From: Planctomonas deserti
Lineage (GTDB): Bacteria; Actinomycetota; Actinomycetes; Actinomycetales; Microbacteriaceae
Length of the DNA: 64,000 nt
Direction of reading: 5' to 3'
Assembly: GCF_003067705.1 (NCBI RefSeq)
Contig: NZ_QANL01000001.1
Location: 434,001-498,000, forward strand
Each line of letters starts with the position of its first letter. Position 1 is the first letter of the stretch. Below the pieces are notes generated by a model. It searched no databases and was not told the origin of the DNA. It saw nothing but the letters and a program-made list of their open reading frames with translations. Made by a program: the position numbers and the translations under genes. Shown piece by piece: positions 36,653 through 44,625 of the stretch.

Positions 36653-37150
36653 ATGCTGCCGTTCCGAGTCCCACTCCTCGTCCTGCGGGTCTTCCTCGCC
36701 TGCCTCTTCGCCTTCCTCGTGCTGATGCAGGTCATGAGCATCCCGGGCGACATCGCGCACGACGTGCGGGAGACGCCCGAGGCGGCGCACCTGCTGTGGC
36801 CGATCCTGGTCGTCGCCGAGCTGGAGCTGCTGTGCGCCCAGGTCGTGATCGTCTGCACCTGGAAGCTGCTCACCATGGTGAAGAGGGACAGCATCTTTAG
36901 CGACGCGTCGCTCGGCTGGGTCAACGGCATCGTCTGGTCGTTCGCCGCGGGCTGGCTCCTTCTCGCCGGCCTCGCCGCCTACCTCACGGCCGTCATCTAC
37001 TTCACGCCGGAGATCCGCGACCCCGGCATCCCCATCGTGCTGTTCGGGATGGTGCTGTTCGGCGCCGTGCTTGTGCTGCTGATGATCGTCCTGCGCGCCC
37101 TCCTGCGCCAGGCGACGGTGCTGCGCACCGACATGGAGGCGGTGATCTGA
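36653..37150 (+). CDS. DUF2975 family membrane protein
   Basis: A 165-residue protein with four membrane segments (about 7-30, 48-68, 85-110 and 122-146). It belongs to the DUF2975 type, which is nearly always paired with a small XRE regulator, as here; the stop and the next ATG share a base. The function is not known; the pair behaves like a regulated membrane module. The start lacks a ribosome binding site and lies next to promoter-like sequence. Confidence 0.82.
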   Translation: MLPFRVPLLVLRVFLACLFAFLVLMQVMSIPGDIAHDVRETPEAAHLLWPILVVAELELLCAQVVIVCTWKLLTMVKRDSIFSDASLGWVNGIVWSFAAGWLLLAGLAAYLTAVIYFTPEIRDPGIPIVLFGMVLFGAVLVLLMIVLRALLRQATVLRTDMEAVI

Positions 37151-37356
37151 TGCCGATCGTCGTGCGGATCGATGTCGAGCTCGCCAAGCGGAAGATGAGC
37201 GTCGGGGAGTTCGCCGACCGCGTCGGGCTCACGCCCGCGAACGTCGCCGTGCTGAAGAACGGCCGGGCCAAGGCGGTGCGGTTCAGCACCCTCGAGGCCA
37301 TGTGCCGCACCCTCGACTGCCAACCGGGCGACCTCCTGGAGTGGGTCGAGGAGTAG
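37150..37356 (+). CDS. Small XRE/Cro-type regulator (YozG-like)
   Basis: A 68-residue helix-turn-helix protein. MSVGEFADRVGLTPANVAVLKNGRAKAVRFSTLEAMCRTLDCQPGDLLEW is the whole fold, ending in the DLLEW helix seen in YozG-like regulators. It starts on the last base of the DUF2975 stop codon, so the two are translated together. It probably binds the palindrome at 36615-36631. Confidence 0.9.
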   Translation: MPIVVRIDVELAKRKMSVGEFADRVGLTPANVAVLKNGRAKAVRFSTLEAMCRTLDCQPGDLLEWVEE

Positions 37357-37383
37357 GTCGCACGGCCCCGCTTGTCCTCCGCT

Positions 37384-37493
37384 GCCCCTGCCCAGGCAGG
37401 GGCACAATCCCTCGCACCCGCTTCGCCTCTGCCCAGGCAGCGGTTTCCTGCCCAGGTTAAAACTGGGCAGGATCCTCCTGCCTGGGCAGGGGC
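37384..37493. repeat. REP-like nested palindromic element (copy 1) with a side hairpin
   Basis: Outer arms CTGCCCAGGCAG (37429-37440) and CTGCCTGGGCAG (37478-37489) are perfect inverted 12-mers. Inside them CCTGCCCAG (37447-37455) and CTGGGCAGG (37463-37471) pair with a seven-base AT-rich loop. A further hairpin GCCCCTG/CAGGGGC (37384-37403) precedes it. The same element recurs at 57822-57886. It follows the XRE gene and may fold into a cruciform or end its transcript. Confidence 0.8.
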
Positions 37494-37803
37494 GCTCGTG
37501 TTGCAGGGCGAAGGGACGGCATGCCGGCAGAGGCGCCGCCGCCCGGACCGCTGCCGCACGCAGAAAAGACCCGGGGCGGTTGGGGGGAACCACGCCCGGG
37601 CCGTTTCCGAACGGCGACGATGCCGTGACGCCTAAGGCGCGACCGGCGGAGTACGCGGCCGCGCGTCATTTTCCCGGGGGGTGGAAATGCGTCCTGGTCG
37701 ACACTACGGTCCCGGTGGGCGCGGGGCAATACAGCGGACCGGGGGCTTGACCGGTGCGGCGGGGCCTGGTATCCGCTGTCGCGGGTGCCGGTCCGGATGA
37801 CTC

Positions 37804-37890
37804 ACGAGCCAGGACCCACGAGCCCACAGCCGACGAGCCAGGACCCACGAGCCTATGACCGACGAGCCCGGACGCGCGAGCCGGGACGCA
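37804..37890. repeat. Tandem repeat, 29-bp unit, three copies
   Basis: Units start at 37804, 37833 and 37862. The first 21 bases of the first two are identical (ACGAGCCAGGACCCACGAGC plus one C), the third is degenerate. The units are head to tail with no spacers, so this is not a CRISPR array. Confidence 0.75.
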
Positions 37891-38003
37891 CGAGGCGGGA
37901 GCCGGCGCCGCTCGCCGTCGCCGGCCGGCCCTGGTCCGGAGCTCTCCTGCGGGTTCGCACGGAGACCGCGACTCGGGTGGCTCGATGACGTAGCGTTCGG
38001 TTC

Positions 38004-38135
38004 ATGACATCAACTCAGAACGGCCCCGTCATGGACGGCGCGAACGACGCAACCGAGCAGGAGAAGCAGGACGGCCGAGAGGACCAGATCGACGCCGACA
38101 ACGCGCGGGACGACGCCGAGGGCGACGCCTCCTAG
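38004..38135 (+). CDS. Small acidic protein (43 aa)
   Basis: A 43-residue, highly charged protein starting MTSTQNGPVMDGAND and ending DDAEGDAS, with no hydrophobic stretch; probably disordered. TAGCGT (37991-37996) stands seven bases before the ATG without a ribosome binding site, the leaderless pattern seen for several genes here, which argues that this short frame is real. A strong hairpin follows at 38181. Function unknown. Confidence 0.5.
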   Translation: MTSTQNGPVMDGANDATEQEKQDGREDQIDADNARDDAEGDAS

Positions 38136-38180
38136 CAGTCCTCTTCCGCATCGGGCCGGGCGCACGCCGGGCACTCATGC

Positions 38181-38229
38181 ATCGCGCCTCCTGCCGCCGG
38201 ACCACTCGGTCCGGCGTAGGAGGCGCGAT
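38181..38229. terminator. Large bidirectional stem-loop
   Basis: Outer arms of 12 bases (38181-38192 and 38218-38229) and inner arms CGCCGGACC (38195-38203) and GGTCCGGCG (38208-38216) with loop ACTC and a small bulge. It lies between the stop of the small acidic gene and the stop of convergent aztD, so it can end both transcripts. Confidence 0.8.
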
Positions 38230-38247
38230 GGCTTTCCCGACGTGGAG

Positions 38248-39477
38248 TCAGCCCGCGGCGACGGCGATCTCGTTGGGAGTGACGTCGAGCTTGCCGGTGG
38301 CAACGACCTCGCCGGTCAGAAGGTCGACCGAGTGGACGCTGTTCGCGGCCGGCTCGGTGACGTAGGCGGTGTCGCCGGAGACGACGATGGCGGGGTGCGG
38401 GTCCTGCCACTCGGCGGGGCCCTCCCACGCCTCGACGACCGGGAACGAGTCGATGATCTCCGTCGTCGCGGGGTCGAGCACGTGGATCGAGCCGTCGTTC
38501 GCGAGGATGTACGCGAGGTCCTCGGGCCCCCGGGCGACGTCGCGGAAGGTGTAGCCCGCGCCCTCGGGCAGGTCGACGACCTGAAGGGTCTTCGCTGCGG
38601 TGTCGATCACGGTGACGGCGCCGAGAAGGTAGCCCTCGGCGTCGGGGTCGGACTTGTAGTCGCCGACGACGAGGGGGCTGGTCTCGCTGACGTAGGCGTT
38701 GCCCATGCGTCCGTACGGCTGGTCCGGGGCGTCGAGCTTCACGATCTCGCCGTCCGAGTAGATGAGCGCGCCGTTCTCGCAGCCGAACACGACGGCCTCG
38801 TTCGCGGCGGTGCCCTCGCCGTGCACGCCCGGGCACTGGTCGTTCGTGGCGACAACGGCGCCGGAGGCGTCACGGACCTCGATGCCGTTGCGCCCGTCGG
38901 CGTTGCCGACCGTGGTGAGGAACGTGCCGTCCTCGAGCACGACGGACACGCCGTGGTGCGCCTCGACGCCCTCGATCGTCTCGGTCTCCGGCATCCCGTC
39001 GGCCGACGCCAGGTCCGCGGTGTCGAAGATGGTCGTGTCGCTCGTGCCGTCGGCGTAGAGGATCGTCTTGCCCGCGTGACGGACGACGTGTCCCGGGGTG
39101 TCGGCGGCGAAGACGAGGTCGGTGAGCTCGGGCTCGTCGCCCGTCGTGGTGCCGGTGTCGAGCACCTGGAAGCCCTCGCTCATGGTGACCATCACGTGCT
39201 GGTCGTCGCCCGCGGGGTTCAGGCGGGTGAACTCCTCGGACTCGAGGTCGGCGACCGGCTCGAGGGTCTCCCCGTCGAGGACGACGATGCCACCCTCGTA
39301 CGCCACGGCGACGCGGGGTCCGGCCTCTCCTGTCGCGGCGGCGCTCGACGCGGTCGGACTGCCGCTGGTCTCCGGGGCGGAGCCGGTGCCGCCACCGGTG
39401 GAGCAGCCCGCGAGGGTCGCAGCCGCTCCGATGGCGAGGGCGGTGATGCCCGCGCGGCGGAACTGTGTGATGCGCAT
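38248..39477 (-). CDS. aztD: Zinc metallochaperone lipoprotein AztD
   Basis: A 409-residue exported lipoprotein: the leader ends in the lipobox LAGC (about 22-25), followed by a Gly/Ser/Thr-rich linker and a seven-blade-like propeller with repeated IxVLD/VxDT strands. A His pair lies in EGVEAHHGVSVVLEDGTF (about 170-187). This matches AztD, the zinc chaperone that hands zinc to AztC in AztABC transporters. It is the last gene of the minus-strand operon behind aztC, 37 nt away, and is followed by a strong stem-loop. Expression should depend on the Zur-type site at 42788. Confidence 0.85.
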   Translation of the reverse strand: MRITQFRRAGITALAIGAAATLAGCSTGGGTGSAPETSGSPTASSAAATGEAGPRVAVAYEGGIVVLDGETLEPVADLESEEFTRLNPAGDDQHVMVTMSEGFQVLDTGTTTGDEPELTDLVFAADTPGHVVRHAGKTILYADGTSDTTIFDTADLASADGMPETETIEGVEAHHGVSVVLEDGTFLTTVGNADGRNGIEVRDASGAVVATNDQCPGVHGEGTAANEAVVFGCENGALIYSDGEIVKLDAPDQPYGRMGNAYVSETSPLVVGDYKSDPDAEGYLLGAVTVIDTAAKTLQVVDLPEGAGYTFRDVARGPEDLAYILANDGSIHVLDPATTEIIDSFPVVEAWEGPAEWQDPHPAIVVSGDTAYVTEPAANSVHSVDLLTGEVVATGKLDVTPNEIAVAAG

Positions 39478-39514
39478 GGTGCCTCTTTTCTTCCTTCTTG
39501 GGATGTTCGGCCCG

Positions 39515-40498
39515 TCAGGGGGAGAGCCCGGTGGCGATGCGCTCGGTGTTGACGCGCATCATGGTCAGGTAGTCCGGGGCGCCTCCCCCGGCCTCGGTCA
39601 GCGACTCCGTGAAGAGCTCGACGACCTCGACGTGCACGTCGGCCTCGCTCGCGAGGGCCTGAACCAGCCGGTCGGGCGATGAGGACTCCGCGAAGATCGT
39701 GGCGACGCCGGTCTCCTCTACCGCGGTCACGAGGTCGGCCAGGTCGGACGCCGACGGCGCGGCCAGCGTCGTGCCGCCGGGAATGACGGCGCCGACCACG
39801 TCGAAGTCGAAGCGCTGCGCGAGGTAGCCGAAGACGTGGTGGTTGGTGACGAGCGCGCGCCGCTCCGCCGGGATCGCCGCGAACGCGTCGGTCATCTCGG
39901 CGTCGAGCACTTCGAGCTCGTCGCGGTACGCGGCGCCCTGCGCCTCCACGGCGTCCGCATCGACGCCGTCGATCGCGGCGAGGACGGGGGCTAGCGCGTC
40001 GACGACGTCGAGCATGCGGCCCGGGTCGGTCCAGAAGTGCGAGTCCGGCATCCCCGCCGCGTCGCCCTCGCTGTAGTCGAGCACGTCGATCTCGTCGCCG
40101 GCGACGAATGTGTCGACGCCGGCCGCCTCCGCCGCGTCGAGGTGCTGCTGCAGCCCCTCCTCGAGGCCGAGGCCGTTGGAGACGATGAGGTCGGCCGAGC
40201 GCATCCGCCCGGCCTCCCGGGCGGAGATCTCGAACGAGTGCGGGTCGGCGTTGGGCTTCATGAGCGTTCTCACCTCGGCCTGATCGCCGGTGAGCTCCTC
40301 GACGACGTTTCCGAGGATGTTCGTGGACACGACTACGAGCGGCCGGTCCTCCGCGGCGGAGGCGCAGCCGGTCAGCCCGGCGAGGGTCGTGGCGACGATG
40401 CCCGCGGCTATCGCGAGCCGGGGGCGGATTCGGGTGTGGGTGCCGGTGCGGGTGCCGGTGCCGGTGCCGGTGCCGGTGCGGGTGCGGGTGCCGATCAT
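39515..40498 (-). CDS. aztC: Zinc ABC transporter solute-binding lipoprotein AztC
   Basis: A 327-residue cluster A-I (ZnuA-like) binding lipoprotein. The metal ligands are probably His87 (NADPHSFEI), His154 (DSHFWTD), His220 or 221 (NHHVFGY) and an Asp near 284 (SSSPD). There is no long His-rich loop, as in AztC. Lipobox LTGC at about 42-45. The start of the leader is odd: residues 4-20 are Thr with Arg/Gly in alternation, coded by GGCACC-type hexamers, and may vary in length. The ATG is two bases behind the stop of the upstream gene. It receives zinc from AztD and docks on AztB. Confidence 0.9.
   Translation of the reverse strand: MIGTRTRTGTGTGTGTRTGTHTRIRPRLAIAAGIVATTLAGLTGCASAAEDRPLVVVSTNILGNVVEELTGDQAEVRTLMKPNADPHSFEISAREAGRMRSADLIVSNGLGLEEGLQQHLDAAEAAGVDTFVAGDEIDVLDYSEGDAAGMPDSHFWTDPGRMLDVVDALAPVLAAIDGVDADAVEAQGAAYRDELEVLDAEMTDAFAAIPAERRALVTNHHVFGYLAQRFDFDVVGAVIPGGTTLAAPSASDLADLVTAVEETGVATIFAESSSPDRLVQALASEADVHVEVVELFTESLTEAGGGAPDYLTMMRVNTERIATGLSP
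40432..40493. repeat. GGTGCC/GGTGCG hexamer tract inside aztC leader
   Basis: About ten hexamer units of two types in the 5' end of aztC, coding for the GT/RT dipeptides before the signal peptide core. Gain or loss of units keeps the frame and would only change the cytoplasmic end of the leader. Confidence 0.8.
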
Positions 40499-40500
40499 GG

Positions 40501-41799
40501 TCACCGTCCCGTCTCGGCCGCGAAGACCGGCTCCGTGGCGGTGTCGAAGGTGCGGGCGATGCGGCCGCCGTCGGCGAAGTCGATCTCGAACAACCGCCGC
40601 TCGGCGGGGGCGCTCAGGTAGGCCCGCTGCTGGTCGGCGATCAGCGCGGGGGCGAGGCCGGCGGCCAGTGAGCCCGCAACGAGCGCATCGGTCTCGGCGA
40701 GCACCGCGCCGTCCGCACCGTCCAGCACGAGCACGCGCCCGTCCGCGGCGAGCGCGAGCACGTGCTCGTCCTCGTCGTCGACCGCCGTCGCGCCGACGAG
40801 GGGCGTGGGAGCGGGCAGCAGGGTCCAGGACCTTTCGCGCGTATCGAGCAGCCAGATGGCGTCCGGGCCGGCAAGCGCCGCGACGGTCGGACGGCCCTCG
40901 CGATTGGCGAACCCGGTGGCCGCGGGGGCGGTCGTGCCCTCCGGGTACGGGATGCGTTCGACGACGAGCTCCCCGTCCTGCAGTGTGGCGAGCAGGGCGC
41001 CGTCGCGGCACCCGATCACCGCGCCCACGCGCGTCGTGATCGTGCCGGATGCGTCGAGGCACTGCTCCTCGAGTCCCGTGGGCTCGCCGTCGGCGGTGTA
41101 TGCGAGCACTGCTGCGGCCGCCCCGCTCTCGGAATCGGCACCGACACCGACACCGACACCCGCACCCGCATCCGCATCCGTGACCAGGGCGAAGGACCCC
41201 ACGGGCACCACCATCCCGGCGTGCGGGTCCGTCTGGATGCGGAAGCTCTCGACGACCTCGCCCTTCGACAGGGCCGCTGTGTCGAGCAGCACGGCCTCCC
41301 CCGATCCCGCGAAGAAGACCCCGGTGCCGCCGGTCGTCGACAGGTTCGTGGTCGCCACGGTCGCCGCGCCGTCGCCGGGTACGGTGCCGAGCAGGCGCGG
41401 GTCGGCACGGTAGTAGTGGAAGTGGTCGACGTGGTCCCACGTCCACACCCCGCTGTCGACCACCTCGACGCCGGCGTCCGTCCGGGCGAACAGGTAGCGG
41501 CCGTCGGTCGTCATAGCGCTCGGAGCTCCGATCTCGCCGATCGCGACGACGCTCTCGTCGAGCAGATCGAGGTGCGCGACGGCGCCGGACGGGTCGATCG
41601 TGGTGAGCCCGAGCTGCGGCTCCGCCACCTCCGCGGCCCCCGCAACGGCGCCGTGACCGTCCCCGGCACCCGGGGCCTCGGTCGAGGCATCGCCGGGGGT
41701 CGGCGCACCGCCGGAGGGAGCGGCCGGGCCGACCGCGCAGGCGGTGAGGCCGAGGGCGAGTCCGCCTGCGACGGCGAGGGTGAGGATGCGGGGGCGCAC
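40501..41799 (-). CDS. AztD-like propeller lipoprotein (second copy in zinc operon)
   Basis: A 432-residue lipoprotein with lipobox LTAC (Cys21) and a propeller-like series of strands (VLLDT, VLVLDGADG, RRLFEIDFADGG). The cluster WDHVDHFHYY (about 120-129) is a likely zinc site, as in AztD-type chaperones. Overall it looks like a diverged AztD, but it is not interchangeable with the aztD at the operon end. The GTG start at 41799 has GGAAGGG four bases upstream; an earlier start would be Arg-rich. An Asp/Ala/Gly-Val tract near residues 206-220 is coded by GACACC-type hexamers (41138-41180). It sits between aztB and aztC. Confidence 0.7.
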   Translation of the reverse strand: MRPRILTLAVAGGLALGLTACAVGPAAPSGGAPTPGDASTEAPGAGDGHGAVAGAAEVAEPQLGLTTIDPSGAVAHLDLLDESVVAIGEIGAPSAMTTDGRYLFARTDAGVEVVDSGVWTWDHVDHFHYYRADPRLLGTVPGDGAATVATTNLSTTGGTGVFFAGSGEAVLLDTAALSKGEVVESFRIQTDPHAGMVVPVGSFALVTDADAGAGVGVGVGADSESGAAAAVLAYTADGEPTGLEEQCLDASGTITTRVGAVIGCRDGALLATLQDGELVVERIPYPEGTTAPAATGFANREGRPTVAALAGPDAIWLLDTRERSWTLLPAPTPLVGATAVDDEDEHVLALAADGRVLVLDGADGAVLAETDALVAGSLAAGLAPALIADQQRAYLSAPAERRLFEIDFADGGRIARTFDTATEPVFAAETGR

Positions 41800-41855
41800 G
41801 TGGCCCTTCCAGGGGTGGAGCGGGTCGGGGCGCCGATCGGGCGCGGGGGTCGGGC

Positions 41856-42767
41856 TCACCGGCTCGGCGCTTCGGCGGCCGGCGGGCTGGCGCCCACGGG
41901 CACGGCGTGCCGCGGGGACCGGAGGGCGTCGAGGAGCGCTCGGCACAGCCAGGACGCGCCAGCCAAGGTGATCGCGGCCGCGGCGACGGATGCGCCGGCA
42001 GCGGTCCCCGCGTGCCACGAGACGAGCAGCCCACCGAGGACGGCGACGATCCCGAGGGCGGCGGCGAGCAGCATCCGGCTGGGGATGCGGGTGGTCCAGT
42101 GCCCTGCGGCCACCGCGGGGGCGAGCAGCAGTCCGACCACGAGGAGCGAGCCGACCGCCTGGTAGGACGCGACGACGGCGAGCGTGACGAGTCCCACGAG
42201 CGCCGCCTGGGCCAGGCGGGGGCGGAGGCCGAGCACCGACGCGATCCGGGAGTCCAGGGCGAGCGCGACGAGCGAGCGGTGCGCGACGGCGGAGACGGCG
42301 ACGCCGATCGCGGCGGCGACGGCGAGCAGCACGATGTCCGCCGGGGCGATGGCGAGGATGTCACCGAACAGGATCGACGTCGCATCGGTGGCGAAGCTGC
42401 CCGAGTGGGAGATGATGATGACCCCGAGCGCGAGCATCGACACGAACAGCAGGCCGATGCTCGTGTCGTACGACAGCCGGCCGCGGCGCTGCAGCGCCCC
42501 GATGCCGAGGCTCATGACGATCGCGCTGATCGCACCGCCCGCCATCACCGGCAGGCCGAGCACGGTCGCGAGGGCGACGCCGGGCAGCATCCCGTGGGCG
42601 AGAGCCTCACCGAGGAACGCCATCCCGCGGACGACCACCCAGCTGCCGACCACTCCGCAGAGCACGGCGACGAGGCTCCCGCCCACAAGGGCGCGCTGCA
42701 GGAAGTCGAGCGCGAACGGCTCGAGCAGGCCGGCGGCCACGGAGGTCGAGGTGGTCAGGAAGGTCAC
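41856..42767 (-). CDS. aztB: Zinc ABC transporter permease AztB
   Basis: A 303-residue permease of the ABC-3 metal family with eight to nine membrane segments. GMAFLGEALAHGMLPGVALA (about 48-67) is the classic block, and ASYQAVGSLLVVGLLLAPA (about 200-218) the second. The GTG start at 42767 lies eight bases behind the -10-like TACCGT (42781-42776), so the message has almost no leader. First gene of the minus-strand zinc operon, divergent from aztA across a Zur-type palindrome. An Ala/Pro-rich tail ends the protein. Confidence 0.9.
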   Translation of the reverse strand: MTFLTTSTSVAAGLLEPFALDFLQRALVGGSLVAVLCGVVGSWVVVRGMAFLGEALAHGMLPGVALATVLGLPVMAGGAISAIVMSLGIGALQRRGRLSYDTSIGLLFVSMLALGVIIISHSGSFATDATSILFGDILAIAPADIVLLAVAAAIGVAVSAVAHRSLVALALDSRIASVLGLRPRLAQAALVGLVTLAVVASYQAVGSLLVVGLLLAPAVAAGHWTTRIPSRMLLAAALGIVAVLGGLLVSWHAGTAAGASVAAAAITLAGASWLCRALLDALRSPRHAVPVGASPPAAEAPSR

Positions 42768-42775
42768 GAGGCCCG

Positions 42776-42835
42776 ACGGTAGCGCTGTTGATAATGATTA
42801 TCAAACTTGATAGCAACCCGGTCTGCTCCTAGGGT
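42776..42835. promoter_or_regulatory. Divergent zinc promoter with perfect Zur-type palindrome
   Basis: TTGATAATGATTATCAA (42788-42804) is a perfect 8-1-8 palindrome of the Zur/Fur type. To the right, -35 TTGATA (42807-42812), a 17-base spacer and -10 TAGGGT (42830-42835) drive aztA. To the left, on the minus strand, -35 TTGATA (42804-42799), a 17-base spacer and -10 TACCGT (42781-42776) drive aztB. The palindrome thus contains one -35 box and ends two bases before the other; a bound Zur dimer would block both. Confidence 0.85.
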
Positions 42836-42841
42836 GGGCTC

Positions 42842-43501
42842 GTGCCCTGCTCCCCCACCCCCTCTCCGCCCGCCGCGCGGCTTCGCGCCGTGCACGTCCA
42901 TCTCGCCGGGCGCGACGTGGTGAGAGACGTGGACCTGGACGTGGGCCGCGGCGCGGTGACGGTGATCACCGGGCCGAACGGCGCAGGCAAGTCGACCCTC
43001 CTCGAGGTCATCGCCGGCACGAGGCAGCCGTCGGCGGGCACGCGCACCGCGACCGCGGCGGTCGCGTTCGTGCCGCAGCGCGCAGCCGTCTCCGATCGCT
43101 TGCCCGTGACCGTGCGCGATGTGGTGACCGTCGGCGCCTGGGGCCGCACCGGTCCGTGGCGCCGGATCGGCGCGGACGCCCGTGCCGCCATCGACGACGC
43201 GCTCGACCGGTTGCGGATCACCGATCTGTCCCGCCAGCCCTTCGGATCCCTCTCGGGTGGCCAGCGCCAGCGCACCCTCCTCGCGCAGGGCCTCGCGGGG
43301 CGTGCCGACCTCCTCCTGCTCGACGAGCCCACGACGGGCCTGGACGCCGACAGCGCCGATCGCATCCGTGCCGTGATGCGCGCCGAGGCGGACCGCGGCG
43401 CGGCGGTCGTCTGCGTGTCCCACGACCCCGCGGTGATCGCCGCCGCCGACCACCTCGTGCGCCTCGAAGAGGGACGCATGGTCGCCACCGCGAGCGTGTG
43501 A
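42842..43501 (+). CDS. aztA: Zinc ABC transporter ATPase AztA
   Basis: A 219-residue ABC ATPase. Walker A GPNGAGKST is at 44-52, the signature SLSGGQRQR at about 136-144, Walker B LLLLDEPTTGLD at about 158-169, and the switch His in CVSHDP. The GTG start is six bases behind the -10 box TAGGGT with no ribosome binding site, so the message is leaderless. It energises AztB, coded by the divergent operon, under the same Zur-type site. Confidence 0.9.
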   Translation: MPCSPTPSPPAARLRAVHVHLAGRDVVRDVDLDVGRGAVTVITGPNGAGKSTLLEVIAGTRQPSAGTRTATAAVAFVPQRAAVSDRLPVTVRDVVTVGAWGRTGPWRRIGADARAAIDDALDRLRITDLSRQPFGSLSGGQRQRTLLAQGLAGRADLLLLDEPTTGLDADSADRIRAVMRAEADRGAAVVCVSHDPAVIAAADHLVRLEEGRMVATASV

Positions 43502-43620
43502 GCGGCCCCGCCTGGAATACCGAGGGTGCCACCGAGACCGCCGCCGAAGGCGCCCCCGGTGAGCGGCACCCGCGCGGATCCCGGCCGAGCGTGCATCGCG
43601 GGCACCGTACCCTGGACGTC

Positions 43621-44625
43621 GTGCCCACCCGCCGAGCAGCCCCACGCCTCGCGACCGGCCTCACCGCAGGCATCGCCCTCGCCGTCGTCCTGCTGACCCT
43701 CCGCGTTGTCAGCCCGCAGACCCCCTCGGAGGGCGTTCCGGAGCAGGTGCGGGACTTCTTCACCCTCTCCATCAGCGTGCTCGTGGAGTCGCTGCCGTTC
43801 GTGTTCCTCGGCGTGATCCTGTCGATCGCCGTGCGGATCTTCGTTCCCGAGACCCTCTTCACCCGGCTGCTTCCCACGCACCCCGTGGCCCGGCGCGCCG
43901 TGATGTCTCTGCTCGGGGTCCTGCTGCCGGTCTGCGAGTGCGGCAACGTCCCGCTCGCCCGCGGACTGCTGCTCAAGGGGTTATCGGTGTCCGAGGCGAT
44001 GACCTTCCTCCTGGCCGCGCCGATCCTCAACCCCGTGACCATCATCACGACGTACCAGGCCTTCGGCTGGGACAACGGGATCCTCGTGGGACGCATCCTG
44101 GGCGGCTTCGTGATCGCGAACCTGATCGGCTGGCTGTTCAGCCTGCACCCCCACCAGGAGCAGCTGCTCACGCCGCGCTTCGAGGCCGCCTGCCGGATGG
44201 ATCATGACCACCCCGAGACGGGCGCGCGGATGCGCCGCAGCGTGCTCGCCTTCGCCGAGGAGACCAGCACGATGCTGCCCGCCCTCGTCGTCGGCTCCGC
44301 CATCGCCGGCGCGATCCAGGTCGGCGTCTCCCGCGAGACCCTGGCCACCCTCGGCGGCAACCCCGTGCTGTCGGTCCTGGCGCTGATGGCCCTCGCCTTC
44401 ATCATCGCGATCTGCTCGAACGTCGACGCCTTCTTCATCCTGTCCTTCGGGTCGACCTTCCTGCCCGGCAGCATCGTCGCCTTCCTGGTGTTCGGCGCCA
44501 TGGTGGACGTGAAGATGCTCGCCCTCCTGCGGACGACCTTCACCGCATCGGCGCTCCTGCGGGTCACCGCGACGGTGGGCCTCTGCTGCCTCGTGCTGGG
44601 ACTGGGGGTGAACCTCCTTGCGTGA
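43621..44625 (+). CDS. CxCG-motif permease (DUF318/ArsP_1 family)
   Basis: A 334-residue membrane protein with about eight segments and the motif PVCECGNVPLARGLL (about 102-116) that marks DUF318 (PF03773) permeases. Relatives move organoarsenicals; others, such as YcgR, are paired with a YcgQ/TIGR03943 protein and are Zur-regulated, as in Bacillus. The GTG start is seven bases behind a -10-like TACCCT (43608-43613), with no ribosome binding site. Its stop overlaps the next start by eight bases. Neighbouring azt genes point to a metal-related role. Confidence 0.85.
   Translation: MPTRRAAPRLATGLTAGIALAVVLLTLRVVSPQTPSEGVPEQVRDFFTLSISVLVESLPFVFLGVILSIAVRIFVPETLFTRLLPTHPVARRAVMSLLGVLLPVCECGNVPLARGLLLKGLSVSEAMTFLLAAPILNPVTIITTYQAFGWDNGILVGRILGGFVIANLIGWLFSLHPHQEQLLTPRFEAACRMDHDHPETGARMRRSVLAFAEETSTMLPALVVGSAIAGAIQVGVSRETLATLGGNPVLSVLALMALAFIIAICSNVDAFFILSFGSTFLPGSIVAFLVFGAMVDVKMLALLRTTFTASALLRVTATVGLCCLVLGLGVNLLA

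Larger units (their letters stand above)
37357..38003. other. Intergenic region of 647 bp, repeats but no gene
   Basis: I see no convincing coding sequence. It holds the palindromic element above, a hairpin-free GC-rich stretch at about 37510-37790, and a degenerate tandem repeat at 37804-37890. Its right end is the promoter of the small acidic gene at 38004. Confidence 0.6.

Noticed and set aside
37804-37890. Possible CRISPR array with 29-bp periodicity
   Set aside because: Units abut with no spacers and decay quickly; it is a plain degenerate tandem repeat.
39515-42385. A 956-residue fusion of AztC with an upstream extension
   Set aside because: The extension is Arg/Pro-rich and overlaps two real genes in other frames; AztC has its own ATG at 40498 with signal peptide and lipobox.
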